Source: Micromonospora pallida (GTDB lineage Bacteria > Actinomycetota > Actinomycetes > Mycobacteriales > Micromonosporaceae). Taken from it: a stretch of DNA of 64,000 bases. The notes below the pieces were generated by a model that was given only the letters and a program-made list of their open reading frames with translations, searched no databases and was not told where the DNA came from. This document shows positions 24,278 through 32,282 of this stretch, piece after piece (the first letter of the stretch is position 1; the number at the start of each line of letters is the position of its first letter). The stretch spans positions 1 through 64,000 of the forward strand of contig NZ_FMHW01000003.1 of the NCBI RefSeq assembly GCF_900090325.1. The letters run 5' to 3'. The translations under genes and the position numbers were made by a program.

Positions 24278-25666
24278 TCAGGCGCCGGTGAAGGTCGGCG
24301 TGACCAGGCCGGTGCCGGCGATCTTGCGGGCGTGCGGGTACCGGGCGTGGGTGTAGGCGTAGTAGCCGTACAGCACGAGCACCACGGCGAGGTTCTCGGC
24401 CTTGGGCTGCTCGGCGCGGATGTACATCGGCGCGTTCGGGTCTTCCCAGAGGTGGAACTCGTTGCGGTCGCCGAGGTAGATCTCGTCCTCGTTGGTGCCC
24501 GCCCCGAGGTTCGTGGCGATGTTGTTGTCCACGATCACGGGGGTTCCGTTGGGCAGGATGCCGCGCACGCCGCGGCCGTAGGCGGTGGCGTAGTTCGCGC
24601 CGAGGGTCTGCGCCACGATGCCCGGCTGGGTGATCATCGGGTAGGACGCGCCCATGGCGTTCTGCATCCAGTACCAGCGACGGGAGTGCATGACCGCGAG
24701 GTTGTCGCCGGACGCCTGGTCCAGCAGCGCGGCCTCGACGCCGGACAGGCCCTCGATGACCTTCGGGTACAGCTCGGCGACGGTCGGGGACGCGTCGGTG
24801 TAGGCCACGGTGGTGGCCACCGCCGACAGACCGGTGGACGCCTGGTTGAGCAGCTTGCCGTCGAGGTTCGTCGCGTACCGCCGGTACAGGTCGTCGAGCA
24901 CCACCTGCTCGACGCCGGCACCGCGCTCGACGGCCTGCCGGGAGATGCTCTGCCGGCCGCCGGCGGTCTGCACCGGAATCTGCAGCACGGTGTCGTCCAT
25001 GTCCTGCTCGGCCACGGCGGCGTTCTCCGCCGACTGGTTGTCGACGCTCGACGACGTGGTGATGCGGGAGATGTTGACGACCATGCCCTGCGCCGGCAGG
25101 TCGTGGTGGCGGATCGCGTCGGCGAACGGCCGGTTCGCCGCCACCGCCGGGGCGTACATGTCGGTCAGGTACTGCGGCACCACCAGGCCACCGAACGCGC
25201 CGGTACCCACCGCGCGGATCTGGTCGCCGCGCTCGGCGCGTTCCTCGGCCATGTGCCGCTCCAGCCGGGTACGGGCCTCGAAGTCGCCCATGAACTGGGC
25301 GACCACGTCCGCCTGGAATCCGGCGCCGCGCCGGTCGGTGTCGGGCCGGTAGGTGCGCTCCTCGGCGCCGACCCGGGCGACCCGGTCGTACGCCGGCGCG
25401 CGGGTGCCGGTCGGGGACGTCCGCGCGGACAGGGCGGCGACCTCCTCCTCCCGGCGCTGCTCCTCCTCCAGCTCGGCCAGGGCCTCCTGGCGGCGGGTCA
25501 CCTCCGCGTCGGCCGCGTCGCGGGCCTGGCGGCGCTCGGTGACGGCCTCCTCGGTCAGGTTGGGGTCGGACCGCAGCGCCATCAGCGCGTCCTGCGCGCC
25601 CTGGCGGGCGGTGATCGCGGTACGCAGCTGCTCCTGCGCCTGCGCGATCATCTCGGCGAGCGTCAT
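24278..25666 (-). CDS. HK97-family major capsid protein with N-terminal delta domain
   Basis: 462 residues. Residues 1-90 are a charged coiled coil (EAVTERRQARDAADAEVTRR, ALAELEEEQRREEEVAALSA) typical of the HK97 delta/scaffold domain removed by the prohead protease. The capsid fold follows with GAFGGLVVPQYLTDMYAPAV, VNISRITTSSSVDNQSAENA and LHLWEDPNAPMYIRAE-like late strands (FHLWEDPNAPMYIRAEQPKA). Protease and portal genes lie directly upstream, confirming the morphogenesis module. Confidence 0.9.
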   Translation of the reverse strand: MTLAEMIAQAQEQLRTAITARQGAQDALMALRSDPNLTEEAVTERRQARDAADAEVTRRQEALAELEEEQRREEEVAALSARTSPTGTRAPAYDRVARVGAEERTYRPDTDRRGAGFQADVVAQFMGDFEARTRLERHMAEERAERGDQIRAVGTGAFGGLVVPQYLTDMYAPAVAANRPFADAIRHHDLPAQGMVVNISRITTSSSVDNQSAENAAVAEQDMDDTVLQIPVQTAGGRQSISRQAVERGAGVEQVVLDDLYRRYATNLDGKLLNQASTGLSAVATTVAYTDASPTVAELYPKVIEGLSGVEAALLDQASGDNLAVMHSRRWYWMQNAMGASYPMITQPGIVAQTLGANYATAYGRGVRGILPNGTPVIVDNNIATNLGAGTNEDEIYLGDRNEFHLWEDPNAPMYIRAEQPKAENLAVVLVLYGYYAYTHARYPHARKIAGTGLVTPTFTGA

Positions 25667-25817
25667 GCTCGTCCTCCTTGGGTGGTGAGTGATCGGGGAC
25701 GCCCGTCCAGGTCAGACGGCCACCCGAGGCCGTGGCGCCGGGTGGGCTCGTGCGAGGCAGAGCAGGGCGGGATACCCGGACGGCGGGATGCCGGCCGGGA
25801 AGAGGAAGGGGCGGCGG

Positions 25818-26495
25818 TCAGCCGCCGGCGAGCGCGAGCTCCAGCAGCGCGCGGGCCCGCGACGACACCGGCCGGGCCGGCTGGCGCAGGGCGGCGTCGG
25901 TGGAGGGGTTCGCGCCGTACCCGACGATCGCGACGTCGCCACGGTGCAGGTCGACGCGGTCGATGCGGTACTCCGTGTAGTCCGGCGACCAGGTGCCAGC
26001 CTCGATCCGGAACGCGAAGGACATCTCGTCGACGAGCTGGGCGCGCAGCTTCGGCGCGATGTACGCCACGTCGACGTCGGCCGGGTCCAGGCGGGCCGCC
26101 ACGGCCAGGCCGACGTCGTCGACCGTCAGGTCCAGGGTGCCGGTGGTGGTCCGGGCGATGCGGCGCAGCTGGTCGTGACCGAGCACCAGCGGCACGTCCA
26201 GGTCCGTACGGGACAGGGTGGTGTCGAACGCCCCGGCGGAGATGACCTCCGAGTAGGGGCCGTACCAGTCCCACATCTCGTACGCCCGCTCCGTCACCGA
26301 GGCGTGCCCGGTGAACTCGAGGGAACCGCCGTCGCCGGCGGCGGCGCGCAGCTGCACGCCGGCGAGCGCGGCCCGGACCACCGCCCGGGATCCGCTCTCC
26401 TCGGCGCAGCGCCGCTGGGACGGCCGGTCCGCGCGCTGCCGCACCTGCTGGGCGCGGGCGGCGGCCGCAGCCGCGCGGGTCATCGTCGTGGTCAT
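25818..26495 (-). CDS. prohead (capsid maturation) protease
   Basis: 225 residues from ATG 26495 overlapping the portal stop (ATGA), RBS GGAGG. LEFTGHASVTERAYEMWDWY, VPLVLGHDQLRRIART and LVDEMSFAFRI give the His (GHD) and Ser (MSF) of the HK97-type U35 serine protease family. It cleaves the delta domain from capsid subunits after prohead assembly. The 150-bp gap before the capsid gene holds no gene. Confidence 0.85.
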   Translation of the reverse strand: MTTTMTRAAAAAARAQQVRQRADRPSQRRCAEESGSRAVVRAALAGVQLRAAAGDGGSLEFTGHASVTERAYEMWDWYGPYSEVISAGAFDTTLSRTDLDVPLVLGHDQLRRIARTTTGTLDLTVDDVGLAVAARLDPADVDVAYIAPKLRAQLVDEMSFAFRIEAGTWSPDYTEYRIDRVDLHRGDVAIVGYGANPSTDAALRQPARPVSSRARALLELALAGG

Positions 26496-27655
26496 GACTT
26501 CGCCTCCGTCGGCTGCGTGCGGGGTGCTCCGTAGACCGCCGCGAACTCCGCCAGGTCGGCGTCGGTCAGCGGGGGCCGATCGTCCAGGGCCCGGCCTTCC
26601 GACGGCGTCAGTTGGCGGGAGTCCAGGCGGGTCTTGATCGTCTCGGCGCGGGCCTGCGGGTCCATCGCCAGCAGCGCGCTGCGGTTGAGCTTCACGTACC
26701 GGGTGCCGGGCACCAGCCGCCCGAGCGCGGTTTCCCGACGGGTCACGGCCGGACCCAGGTTCATGATGAGGAACTGGAGGTTCCGCTGGGTGATCGTCGC
26801 GTAGGTGATGCTGCCGGTGGACACGGCCGCGTCGATCAGGTCGGCCGGGCAGCCGAAGAACCGGGAGATGTCCGTCAGGCCGAACTGCCGGGACTCCAGG
26901 AACTGCGTGTCGTTGGCCACGGTCTGGATCGGCTTGTACTCCCAGTCCTTGCCGTGCACGAACAGGTCCCCGGACGTCACCGCCGCCCGGTAGTGGTCCT
27001 TGGCGATCTGCGCCTCGGTCTTGTTGATCGTCTTGGCGGTGTTGACCAGCTCCGCCATCGGGATGGCGGACCCGCCGAACCAGTCCACCGCGAACCGCTG
27101 CGCGGACGCGGACTCCTGCAACGACAGCGCCGCGTACGCCACCGGTGACAACCCGAGCGGCAGCCCGGCCACCGTGAACTGCTTCTCGTGCCACACGTCG
27201 GCCAGCCGGTCCCCGGTGTACGGCGTGCCGGCGATCCGGATCTCCGTGATCGTCGAGCCCTTCGCCCGGACCACGACGTCGGAGAGCGCCACCAGGTCGA
27301 TCCGCGCCGGCAGACCCAGCGCGGTCCGCTCGGTGACCAGCCCGAAGCAGTTGCCCGCCCGGTCCAGGTCGACCTGGCTGGAGTACAGCCACTCCTGGAT
27401 GTCGACCCGCTCACCGCCAGGGTTGACCAGCACCGGCGGTTTCGGCACCTCCACCTGCACACCCTGCACCCGCCGGTACACGTCCACCGGCATGGTCGAG
27501 AGCAGGTCCGCGCGCAGCCGCAGACACGCCCACACGGCGCTGTGCCGCATCGCCGAGTCGTTCGTCACCGCCGTGGTGTTCGTCCGCGCCGCGCGCCGCT
27601 CGCCGATCAGGTCCTGCGGGCTGGTGATCGACGCGGCCCGCCTCCACAGGCTCAC
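26492..27655 (-). CDS. HK97-family portal protein
   Basis: 387 residues. SAMRHSAVWACLRLRADLLS, PVDVYRR, EWLYSSQVDLDRAGNCFGLV, and DISRFFGCPADLIDAA are classic HK97-type portal motifs. Forms the dodecameric DNA entry ring and contacts terminase. Lies 4 bp into the upstream small membrane gene (27652). Confidence 0.92.
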   Translation of the reverse strand: MSLWRRAASITSPQDLIGERRAARTNTTAVTNDSAMRHSAVWACLRLRADLLSTMPVDVYRRVQGVQVEVPKPPVLVNPGGERVDIQEWLYSSQVDLDRAGNCFGLVTERTALGLPARIDLVALSDVVVRAKGSTITEIRIAGTPYTGDRLADVWHEKQFTVAGLPLGLSPVAYAALSLQESASAQRFAVDWFGGSAIPMAELVNTAKTINKTEAQIAKDHYRAAVTSGDLFVHGKDWEYKPIQTVANDTQFLESRQFGLTDISRFFGCPADLIDAAVSTGSITYATITQRNLQFLIMNLGPAVTRRETALGRLVPGTRYVKLNRSALLAMDPQARAETIKTRLDSRQLTPSEGRALDDRPPLTDADLAEFAAVYGAPRTQPTEAKS

Positions 27656-27864
27656 CGGGTATCACCCCCGGCACGACGGCGACGCGGGGCCGACCGGTCC
27701 GCCCGCCACGATCCGACCAGCACCACCACGGCGGCCACGATCAGCCCCGGGCCCGCGCCGAGCAGACTCGCCACCGTGGCGGCCACGCCGGCCGCGAGCA
27801 GCAGCAGCCCCAGCACGTCCAGGACGGTGGTCACCACCTCGTGCACGCGATCACCACCCGTCAT
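27652..27864 (-). CDS. small two-helix membrane protein between terminase and portal
   Basis: 70 residues. Two hydrophobic helices (VTTVLDVLGLLLLAAGVAAT and LIVAAVVVLVGSW) and a strongly basic tail (RRRRAGGDTR). Overlaps both neighbours by 4 bp. Unusual at this place; might be a second holin-like or membrane-anchoring factor. Unknown function. Confidence 0.55.
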   Translation of the reverse strand: MTGGDRVHEVVTTVLDVLGLLLLAAGVAATVASLLGAGPGLIVAAVVVLVGSWRADRSAPRRRRAGGDTR

Positions 27865-29531
27865 CCGAAGGAATCCGCCACGTCGTAGTCGTCATCGACG
27901 GCCAGGTGCTTGCGCGTCTCCAGCGCGTACAACGCCTGCCGGGCCGCGTTGAGCGTGACGATGTTGCCGGCCTTGCGGTCGAGCACGAACGAGTCCCCGA
28001 CCGGTTTGGTGCGGGCCACCTTCCACGCCTTGGTCAGCGAGTCCTGACCGGCGTGCCGCAACGTGCCGACCCGAACCCGGTTGAGCAGGACGGCGGTGTA
28101 CGCGGCGGCGTCCTGGACCGTCGGAGAGGCGATCTGCCCGCGCTCCGGCTCTCCGCTGGGCAGCACCAGGCCGTTCTCGGCCAGCGGGTCCTTGAGCTGC
28201 TTCGCCGGACCGCCGCCGACGTCGACGCCCCACCCGACCGGCTTCCACGTCTCGTTCAGGTCCCGGGCCCGGCCGGGCACCCAGTCGATGCCCGGCCGGT
28301 ACTCGATGACCCGCAGGTACCGGCGCTCGTCGGCGCCGATCCACGCGGCCACGATCGCGGCCTGGGTGCCCTGCCAGTCCGCCTCGATACCCATCGCCAG
28401 GGGCCGGTCCGGATCCGGCCGCAGCTCGTCGCCGAGCGGGTCGACCAACTCGTTCCACCGCGCCAGCGGCGGCATGTTCGGATCCGCCGGGGGTTTCGAG
28501 CCGCGCCGACGGTTGAGGTAGGCGCGCTCGAAGTCCTCCACGGTGGTGGCCTTCGCCAGTTCGGCGCGGATCGTCTCCACGGTGACCGTGTGCCGCCACC
28601 ACTGCCGACCGTGCTCGTCGACGCCACACACGCACGGCCCGCCCTCAATCGGACACAACGCCGGCATGCAGCTCAGCCACGTCTGCGGGTCATCGTGCGG
28701 GTCGTCCAGGTTCGACCACTCGAGGTAGCAGATCGTGTGCTGCTGCCCGGACTCGGCTACCTGTCGGCCCAACTCGACCTTGGCGGCCAGGTACGTGCTC
28801 TTCTCGGTTCCCTCCGTGCTCACCCGCCAGTGCTGCGGGGACCACCGGGTCAACATCGCCGGGCTGAACGCCTGCTCCAGGCGGGAGTCCTCGGCGTGGA
28901 AGAACTCGTCCTCCACACCCAGGTCCAACGTCTTGCCGTGCGCGGCGTCCTCGGTGTTGGCGGTGATGCCGTCGATCGCGCCGGTGTCCCACAGCAGCGC
29001 CTCCAAGCCGCCACGCAGCCGGACACGGAACCGGCTGGCCAGCGGCGAGCGCTCCAGGATCGGCAGGTGGTCGTCGATCAGCTTCTCTCGGGCGTCCTGG
29101 CGTTTCTGCGCCGCGTAGAGGATCCGCTGTCGGCCGACCTGCTGCGGGGCGTGCCGCTTCGCCTCCTTGGTGAACGCCAGCGCACGGTGCGACTTCACCC
29201 CGAGCACGATGGACGTCTTGCCGGACTGGCGCGGCTTCAGCAGCGTCACGTCCCGGTACGCCAGCGCCTGGGTGCCCGGGTCGACCTCCAGTGCGACGTC
29301 AACGGAATACCGCTGCGCTGGCATCATCGGCATGCCCAGCTGGGCGGAGATCCGCGCGATCGACGTGCCGTAGGTCTTCCGGGACGGGTCCCTCAGCGTG
29401 CCGATCCGGGGCGGGCAGGTAAGCCCGTACGCGGCGTAGATCTCCGCCCGCGACATCCCCGGCCACAGCCGCACCGGGTACGGCTCGTACGGGTCAGGAC
29501 GGGCCGTACTCCTCGTCTTCGTCCTCTGCAC
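27861..29531 (-). CDS. terminase large subunit
   Basis: 556 residues from GTG 29531. ATPase: Walker A PRQSGKTS (100-107) and Walker B LDLGVEDEF (202-210). Nuclease: GIEADWQG (381-388) with later acidic residues ending in YDVADSFG. This motor cuts and pumps DNA into proheads through the portal. The start overlaps the small-subunit gene by 38 bp. Confidence 0.92.
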   Translation of the reverse strand: MQRTKTRSTARPDPYEPYPVRLWPGMSRAEIYAAYGLTCPPRIGTLRDPSRKTYGTSIARISAQLGMPMMPAQRYSVDVALEVDPGTQALAYRDVTLLKPRQSGKTSIVLGVKSHRALAFTKEAKRHAPQQVGRQRILYAAQKRQDAREKLIDDHLPILERSPLASRFRVRLRGGLEALLWDTGAIDGITANTEDAAHGKTLDLGVEDEFFHAEDSRLEQAFSPAMLTRWSPQHWRVSTEGTEKSTYLAAKVELGRQVAESGQQHTICYLEWSNLDDPHDDPQTWLSCMPALCPIEGGPCVCGVDEHGRQWWRHTVTVETIRAELAKATTVEDFERAYLNRRRGSKPPADPNMPPLARWNELVDPLGDELRPDPDRPLAMGIEADWQGTQAAIVAAWIGADERRYLRVIEYRPGIDWVPGRARDLNETWKPVGWGVDVGGGPAKQLKDPLAENGLVLPSGEPERGQIASPTVQDAAAYTAVLLNRVRVGTLRHAGQDSLTKAWKVARTKPVGDSFVLDRKAGNIVTLNAARQALYALETRKHLAVDDDYDVADSFG

Positions 29532-30012
29532 CCTGGCCCTCCCAGATGTCCGCGAGCGTCGCTCTCAGCTCCTTGGACACCGCCGCCGTGGCCATTCCCG
29601 CGCCGTCGTCAAGCTGCCGCGCCAGCCGGTACGCGGCCGCCGCGAGAGGGGCTTCCCGGCCGTCGAGGTCGCCGAGCTCCTGCACGGCCTGGCGGGTTGC
29701 GTCCTCCACCGGCCCGCACTCCGGCGGCGTGGCCACGTCCGCCCCGAACCGGTCCCGGTGCGCGCCGAGCAGTTGTCGGACCGGCACCTCGAGCGCGGCA
29801 GCGAGCCAGAGCAGCTCGTCGACGTCGACGGCGCGGCGGCCGGACTCGACGTTGCGGTACGCCGCGGTGGTGAACGACTCCGGCGCACCGGCTCGGCGGG
29901 CGGCGGCCGCCACCTCCTCGCGGGTGGTGCCCTGTGCACGCCGCGCGGCGAGGATTTGCGCGGTGATCTCGGCGCTGATCGGCTCGCTCACCTGGGGTTC
30001 CTGACGGTCCAT
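29494..30012 (-). CDS. terminase small subunit with XRE-type HTH
   Basis: 172 residues from ATG 30012, RBS GGGGAGGGG. Residues 15-70 (TREEVAAAARRAGAP, YRNVESGRRAVDVDELLWLA) look like an XRE helix-turn-helix as in repressors. Residues 100-155 are helical (ATRQAVQELGDLDGREA, YRLARQLDDGAGMATAAVSK) as in small terminases, ending acidic. Position directly upstream of the large subunit supports packaging-site recognition; a repressor function is an alternative. Confidence 0.65.
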   Translation of the reverse strand: MDRQEPQVSEPISAEITAQILAARRAQGTTREEVAAAARRAGAPESFTTAAYRNVESGRRAVDVDELLWLAAALEVPVRQLLGAHRDRFGADVATPPECGPVEDATRQAVQELGDLDGREAPLAAAAYRLARQLDDGAGMATAAVSKELRATLADIWEGQGAEDEDEEYGPS

Positions 30013-30139
30013 GCGGCCCCTCCCCCCGTTCCCGGGAGAGATTTTTTGCTCACCTCGGCGAGGGGCCGACAGCCACCCCGCCCCTAAAAAGCCACGGCGT
30101 TACCGCTCTGACCTGCGCAAACGTTTCGTCCAGGTGGGA
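30013..30139. other. 127-bp non-coding gap between HNH and terminase genes: candidate packaging site
   Basis: It holds a T6 run, 'cccctaaaaagcc' and GC-rich arms. In HK97-like phages the cohesive end lies beside an HNH-terminase pair, so cos or pac could be here. No end can be read from sequence alone. Confidence 0.3.
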
Positions 30140-30415
30140 TCACCAGGCCGGTGACGTCACCCACGCCGGCGGATCCGGGTCGCCCACGCCCCGCACCTGG
30201 TTGCAGTGCTGCCGACACGTCGGGCAGCCACCAGGCGGACCATGCGACGGCCGCCAGTTCCACGTCTCCAACCGACCACGCCGCTTGGACCTCGGGATCG
30301 CGTGGTCGATCTGGTTGGCCCCACCATGCCGGCAGATCCAACACACCGGGTGGTCCTCCAGGAACTGGAGACGCAGCCGGCGATACGCCTGGCTGTCCTC
30401 GGTATGCCGGCTCAC
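30140..30415 (-). CDS. HNH endonuclease next to terminase
   Basis: 91 residues. C25WIC28, QID37H38, CPTC (64-67) and HCNQVRG form a zinc-braced HNH nuclease. HNH proteins adjacent to terminase in HK97-type phages take part in specific cleavage at the packaging end. First gene of the late leftward module, just below a terminator. Confidence 0.82.
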   Translation of the reverse strand: MSRHTEDSQAYRRLRLQFLEDHPVCWICRHGGANQIDHAIPRSKRRGRLETWNWRPSHGPPGGCPTCRQHCNQVRGVGDPDPPAWVTSPAW

Positions 30416-30439
30416 CGGGAGGTTCCTCCCCGGACACGA

Positions 30440-30472
30440 CGAACGCCCCGGGCGTGGGCCACGGGGCGTTCG
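30440..30472 (-). terminator. terminator separating early and late leftward operons
   Basis: Perfect 11-bp stem cgaacgccccg/cggggcgttcg (30440-30450, 30462-30472). It lies after the last early gene and before the HNH start. Confidence 0.65.
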
Positions 30473-30486
30473 GGAAGCTGGGCAGA

Positions 30487-30552
30487 CTACGGGTACTGCA
30501 ACTGCCGGACAATGTACCGCACCGGATGATCACCGGCCCACTCAAGGATCAC
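30487..30552 (-). CDS. possible 21-residue coupled peptide
   Basis: GTG 30552 overlaps the stop of the DUF6221 gene (GTGA) and reads MILEWAGDHPVRYIVRQLQY-P to TAG 30487-30489, 15 bp before the terminator. The coupling looks like the rest of the operon, but the peptide is very short. Confidence 0.3.
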   Translation of the reverse strand: MILEWAGDHPVRYIVRQLQYP

Positions 30553-30926
30553 GGCCGCCACTCCGACCGGTAGCCGGACCGGTCGGCGTACGGCAGCGCG
30601 AGCATGCGCAGCAGGTCGTCCCAGACGCCACCGGTTGACGGCTGGACGATGCCGCGGACGGAGTTACCGCGCAGCTCGAATTGCGTCAGCAGCCGCCGCT
30701 TGGCGTCGACCTCGGCCAGCACCCGGGCCGGGTCGTGGCGTGCCATGTGTGCGCCATCCGACCGGGTGCCTACCGGTATCCACTGCTCGCACTCGCCAGC
30801 GTCGTCCTGCTTGGTGACTACTACCTTGTCCTCGGTGTACCAGCGCCAGTTCGGCTGATACGCCGCCCTCGCCAGCCGCTCGTCGTCGTCGAGCTGCTGG
30901 CGAATCCAGGTCACCAGGTCATCCAC
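30549..30926 (-). CDS. DUF6221-family protein
   Basis: 125 residues. DDLVTWIRQQLDDDERLARA, HMARHDPARVLAEVDAKRRL and LLRMLALPYADRSGYRSEWR are hallmarks of the DUF6221 family, frequent in actinobacteria and their phages; function unknown. Overlaps the upstream gene by 8 bp. Confidence 0.8.
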   Translation of the reverse strand: MDDLVTWIRQQLDDDERLARAAYQPNWRWYTEDKVVVTKQDDAGECEQWIPVGTRSDGAHMARHDPARVLAEVDAKRRLLTQFELRGNSVRGIVQPSTGGVWDDLLRMLALPYADRSGYRSEWRP

Positions 30927-31368
30927 GAGTCACCTCCCTACTCGCCATCATCAGCCGGCCCCGCAGCCGCACCGACGCCTCGGCGGGCCCGGCCTCGAAG
31001 ACGCGCCAGCCCTGCGACGGTGCCTGCTCCACGGCCTCCCGGTCGACGGCGACCGCCAGGTCCACGGGTTCGTCCCCGTCCGGGGCCAGCTTGAAGGTCC
31101 ACGTGGTGCCATCGGTGTCAGTGATGACTACCTCGGCCTTGCTCACCTTCGCCTGGTGCGTGGTGCCCATCTCCATGTCCCTTCGGTTGCCGCGCGGCCG
31201 GCCCCGGCCGTCGGTGAGGTAGTCGGCCTCGATTGCGCCTTCCAGGTGGTACCACCACACGCCGTCCAGCTTGACGCGGTGGAGGCCGTGTCGGGTGTGC
31301 CACTTCCGCAGTGCCTCGTCGTTGACCCACATGCCCAGCTGCGCCTGTAGCTCGTCGAGGGTGACCAT
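30919..31368 (-). CDS. winged-HTH-like protein
   Basis: 149 residues from ATG 31368. The N-terminus (LDELQAQLGMWVNDEALRKW, HRVKLDGVWWYHLEGAIEAD) reads like a MerR/excisionase-type winged helix, then a basic linker (GRGRPRGNRRD). The C-terminal half (VVITDTDGTTWTFKLAPDGD) is a beta domain without known relatives. Possibly an early transcription or replication regulator. Confidence 0.5.
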   Translation of the reverse strand: MVTLDELQAQLGMWVNDEALRKWHTRHGLHRVKLDGVWWYHLEGAIEADYLTDGRGRPRGNRRDMEMGTTHQAKVSKAEVVITDTDGTTWTFKLAPDGDEPVDLAVAVDREAVEQAPSQGWRVFEAGPAEASVRLRGRLMMASREVTRG

Positions 31369-31394
31369 GGTCAGCCCGTCGCCCAGGACGCGCC

Positions 31395-32282
31395 TCACCG
31401 GTCGCCCCGCCGCCGGTTGGGCCACCCGCCGTGGCCGGTGGCGGCGGACCGGACCGGGTGGGTCAGGCGGATCCGCTGCTGGGCCAGGGCCAGGCGCGGC
31501 AGGTCGGCGTATGCCCAGACGTGCCCTCGGCCCTCGATCCGGACCGGCTGATCGCACGGGCATCCCGGGCCGGTACACCGGCACGCGGCGGAGATGCAGC
31601 GGACGGTCCAGTACCGCTCGGCCGGGAGGGTGGCGTCGATCTGGAGGGACCGGCGGCGGCACGCCGGGCACGGCTGGTTGGGGTACGGGGCGATGGCCTC
31701 CTCCACGATGCCGGCGGCCTGGCGGGCCCGCTCGGCCGCCCCGCGCAGCGCGGTGGCCGCCTGGTCGACCAGGCGGGCGTCGTCGACGTCGGCCAGGACG
31801 CCGCGGCGGTACGCGGGCCCGGCCGCCGGTGCTGCCCAGCTGCGGGGGCCGCCGTCGCCGGCGATCCAGTCGACGACGTACGTCAAGTTCTGCTCGGTGA
31901 CTGGCTCGCCGAACGGGACGACGCCGGCGACGGCGAGGCGGGCTGCCAGGCCGGCGACGGCGCGGACGGTGGCCAGCCGGGTGGCCACCAGGTCGAGCCG
32001 CAGCGGCACGGCGCCGGCCGGCGCGGCCGACAACCCGGCGCGCAGCGTGGCGACCCGGTCGGTGGCCTCGGCGGCCGCGCGGACCGACGCGGTTCGCCGC
32101 TGGTCGTCGGTGAGCAGCGGCGGGGCCGGGCGGGGGTCGCGGCCGGGCTCGGTCAGGACGTGCAGCCACCCGTAGGCGCGGACGAGCCGGTGAGCGTGGC
32201 GGGCGGCGGTATCCAGGGCATCTTGCCGGTCCGTGTCTTGGGGACGGGCCTTCGTGGGCAGACTGGCGGGTGCTCTGGTCAT
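31395..32282 (-). CDS. hypothetical protein with C-terminal zinc ribbon
   Basis: 295 residues. Residues 1-200 are alanine-rich helices; the end has C205-x2-C208, C229 and a C234-C236-C241-C243 cluster (CISAACRCTGPGCPC), a treble-clef or zinc-ribbon design. Start overlaps the HNH gene's stop by 4 bp. Nucleic-acid binding is likely, role unknown. Confidence 0.5.
   Translation of the reverse strand: MTRAPASLPTKARPQDTDRQDALDTAARHAHRLVRAYGWLHVLTEPGRDPRPAPPLLTDDQRRTASVRAAAEATDRVATLRAGLSAAPAGAVPLRLDLVATRLATVRAVAGLAARLAVAGVVPFGEPVTEQNLTYVVDWIAGDGGPRSWAAPAAGPAYRRGVLADVDDARLVDQAATALRGAAERARQAAGIVEEAIAPYPNQPCPACRRRSLQIDATLPAERYWTVRCISAACRCTGPGCPCDQPVRIEGRGHVWAYADLPRLALAQQRIRLTHPVRSAATGHGGWPNRRRGDR

Larger units (their letters stand above)
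6901..28608. repeat. first copy of a 21.7-kb direct repeat (left part of prophage)
   Basis: This stretch recurs at 42328-64000 in the same orientation. The copies are identical for the first 4.4 kb and then differ only by short indels. The full repeat unit, boundary to boundary, is 35,427 bp, the apparent phage genome length. Confidence 0.95.

Noticed and set aside
24332..26245. 637-codon plus-strand frame opposite capsid and protease
   Set aside because: Antisense to well-supported capsid and protease genes; composition is Gly/Arg/His-rich with no recognisable domain. The same holds for its copy at 59737-61650.
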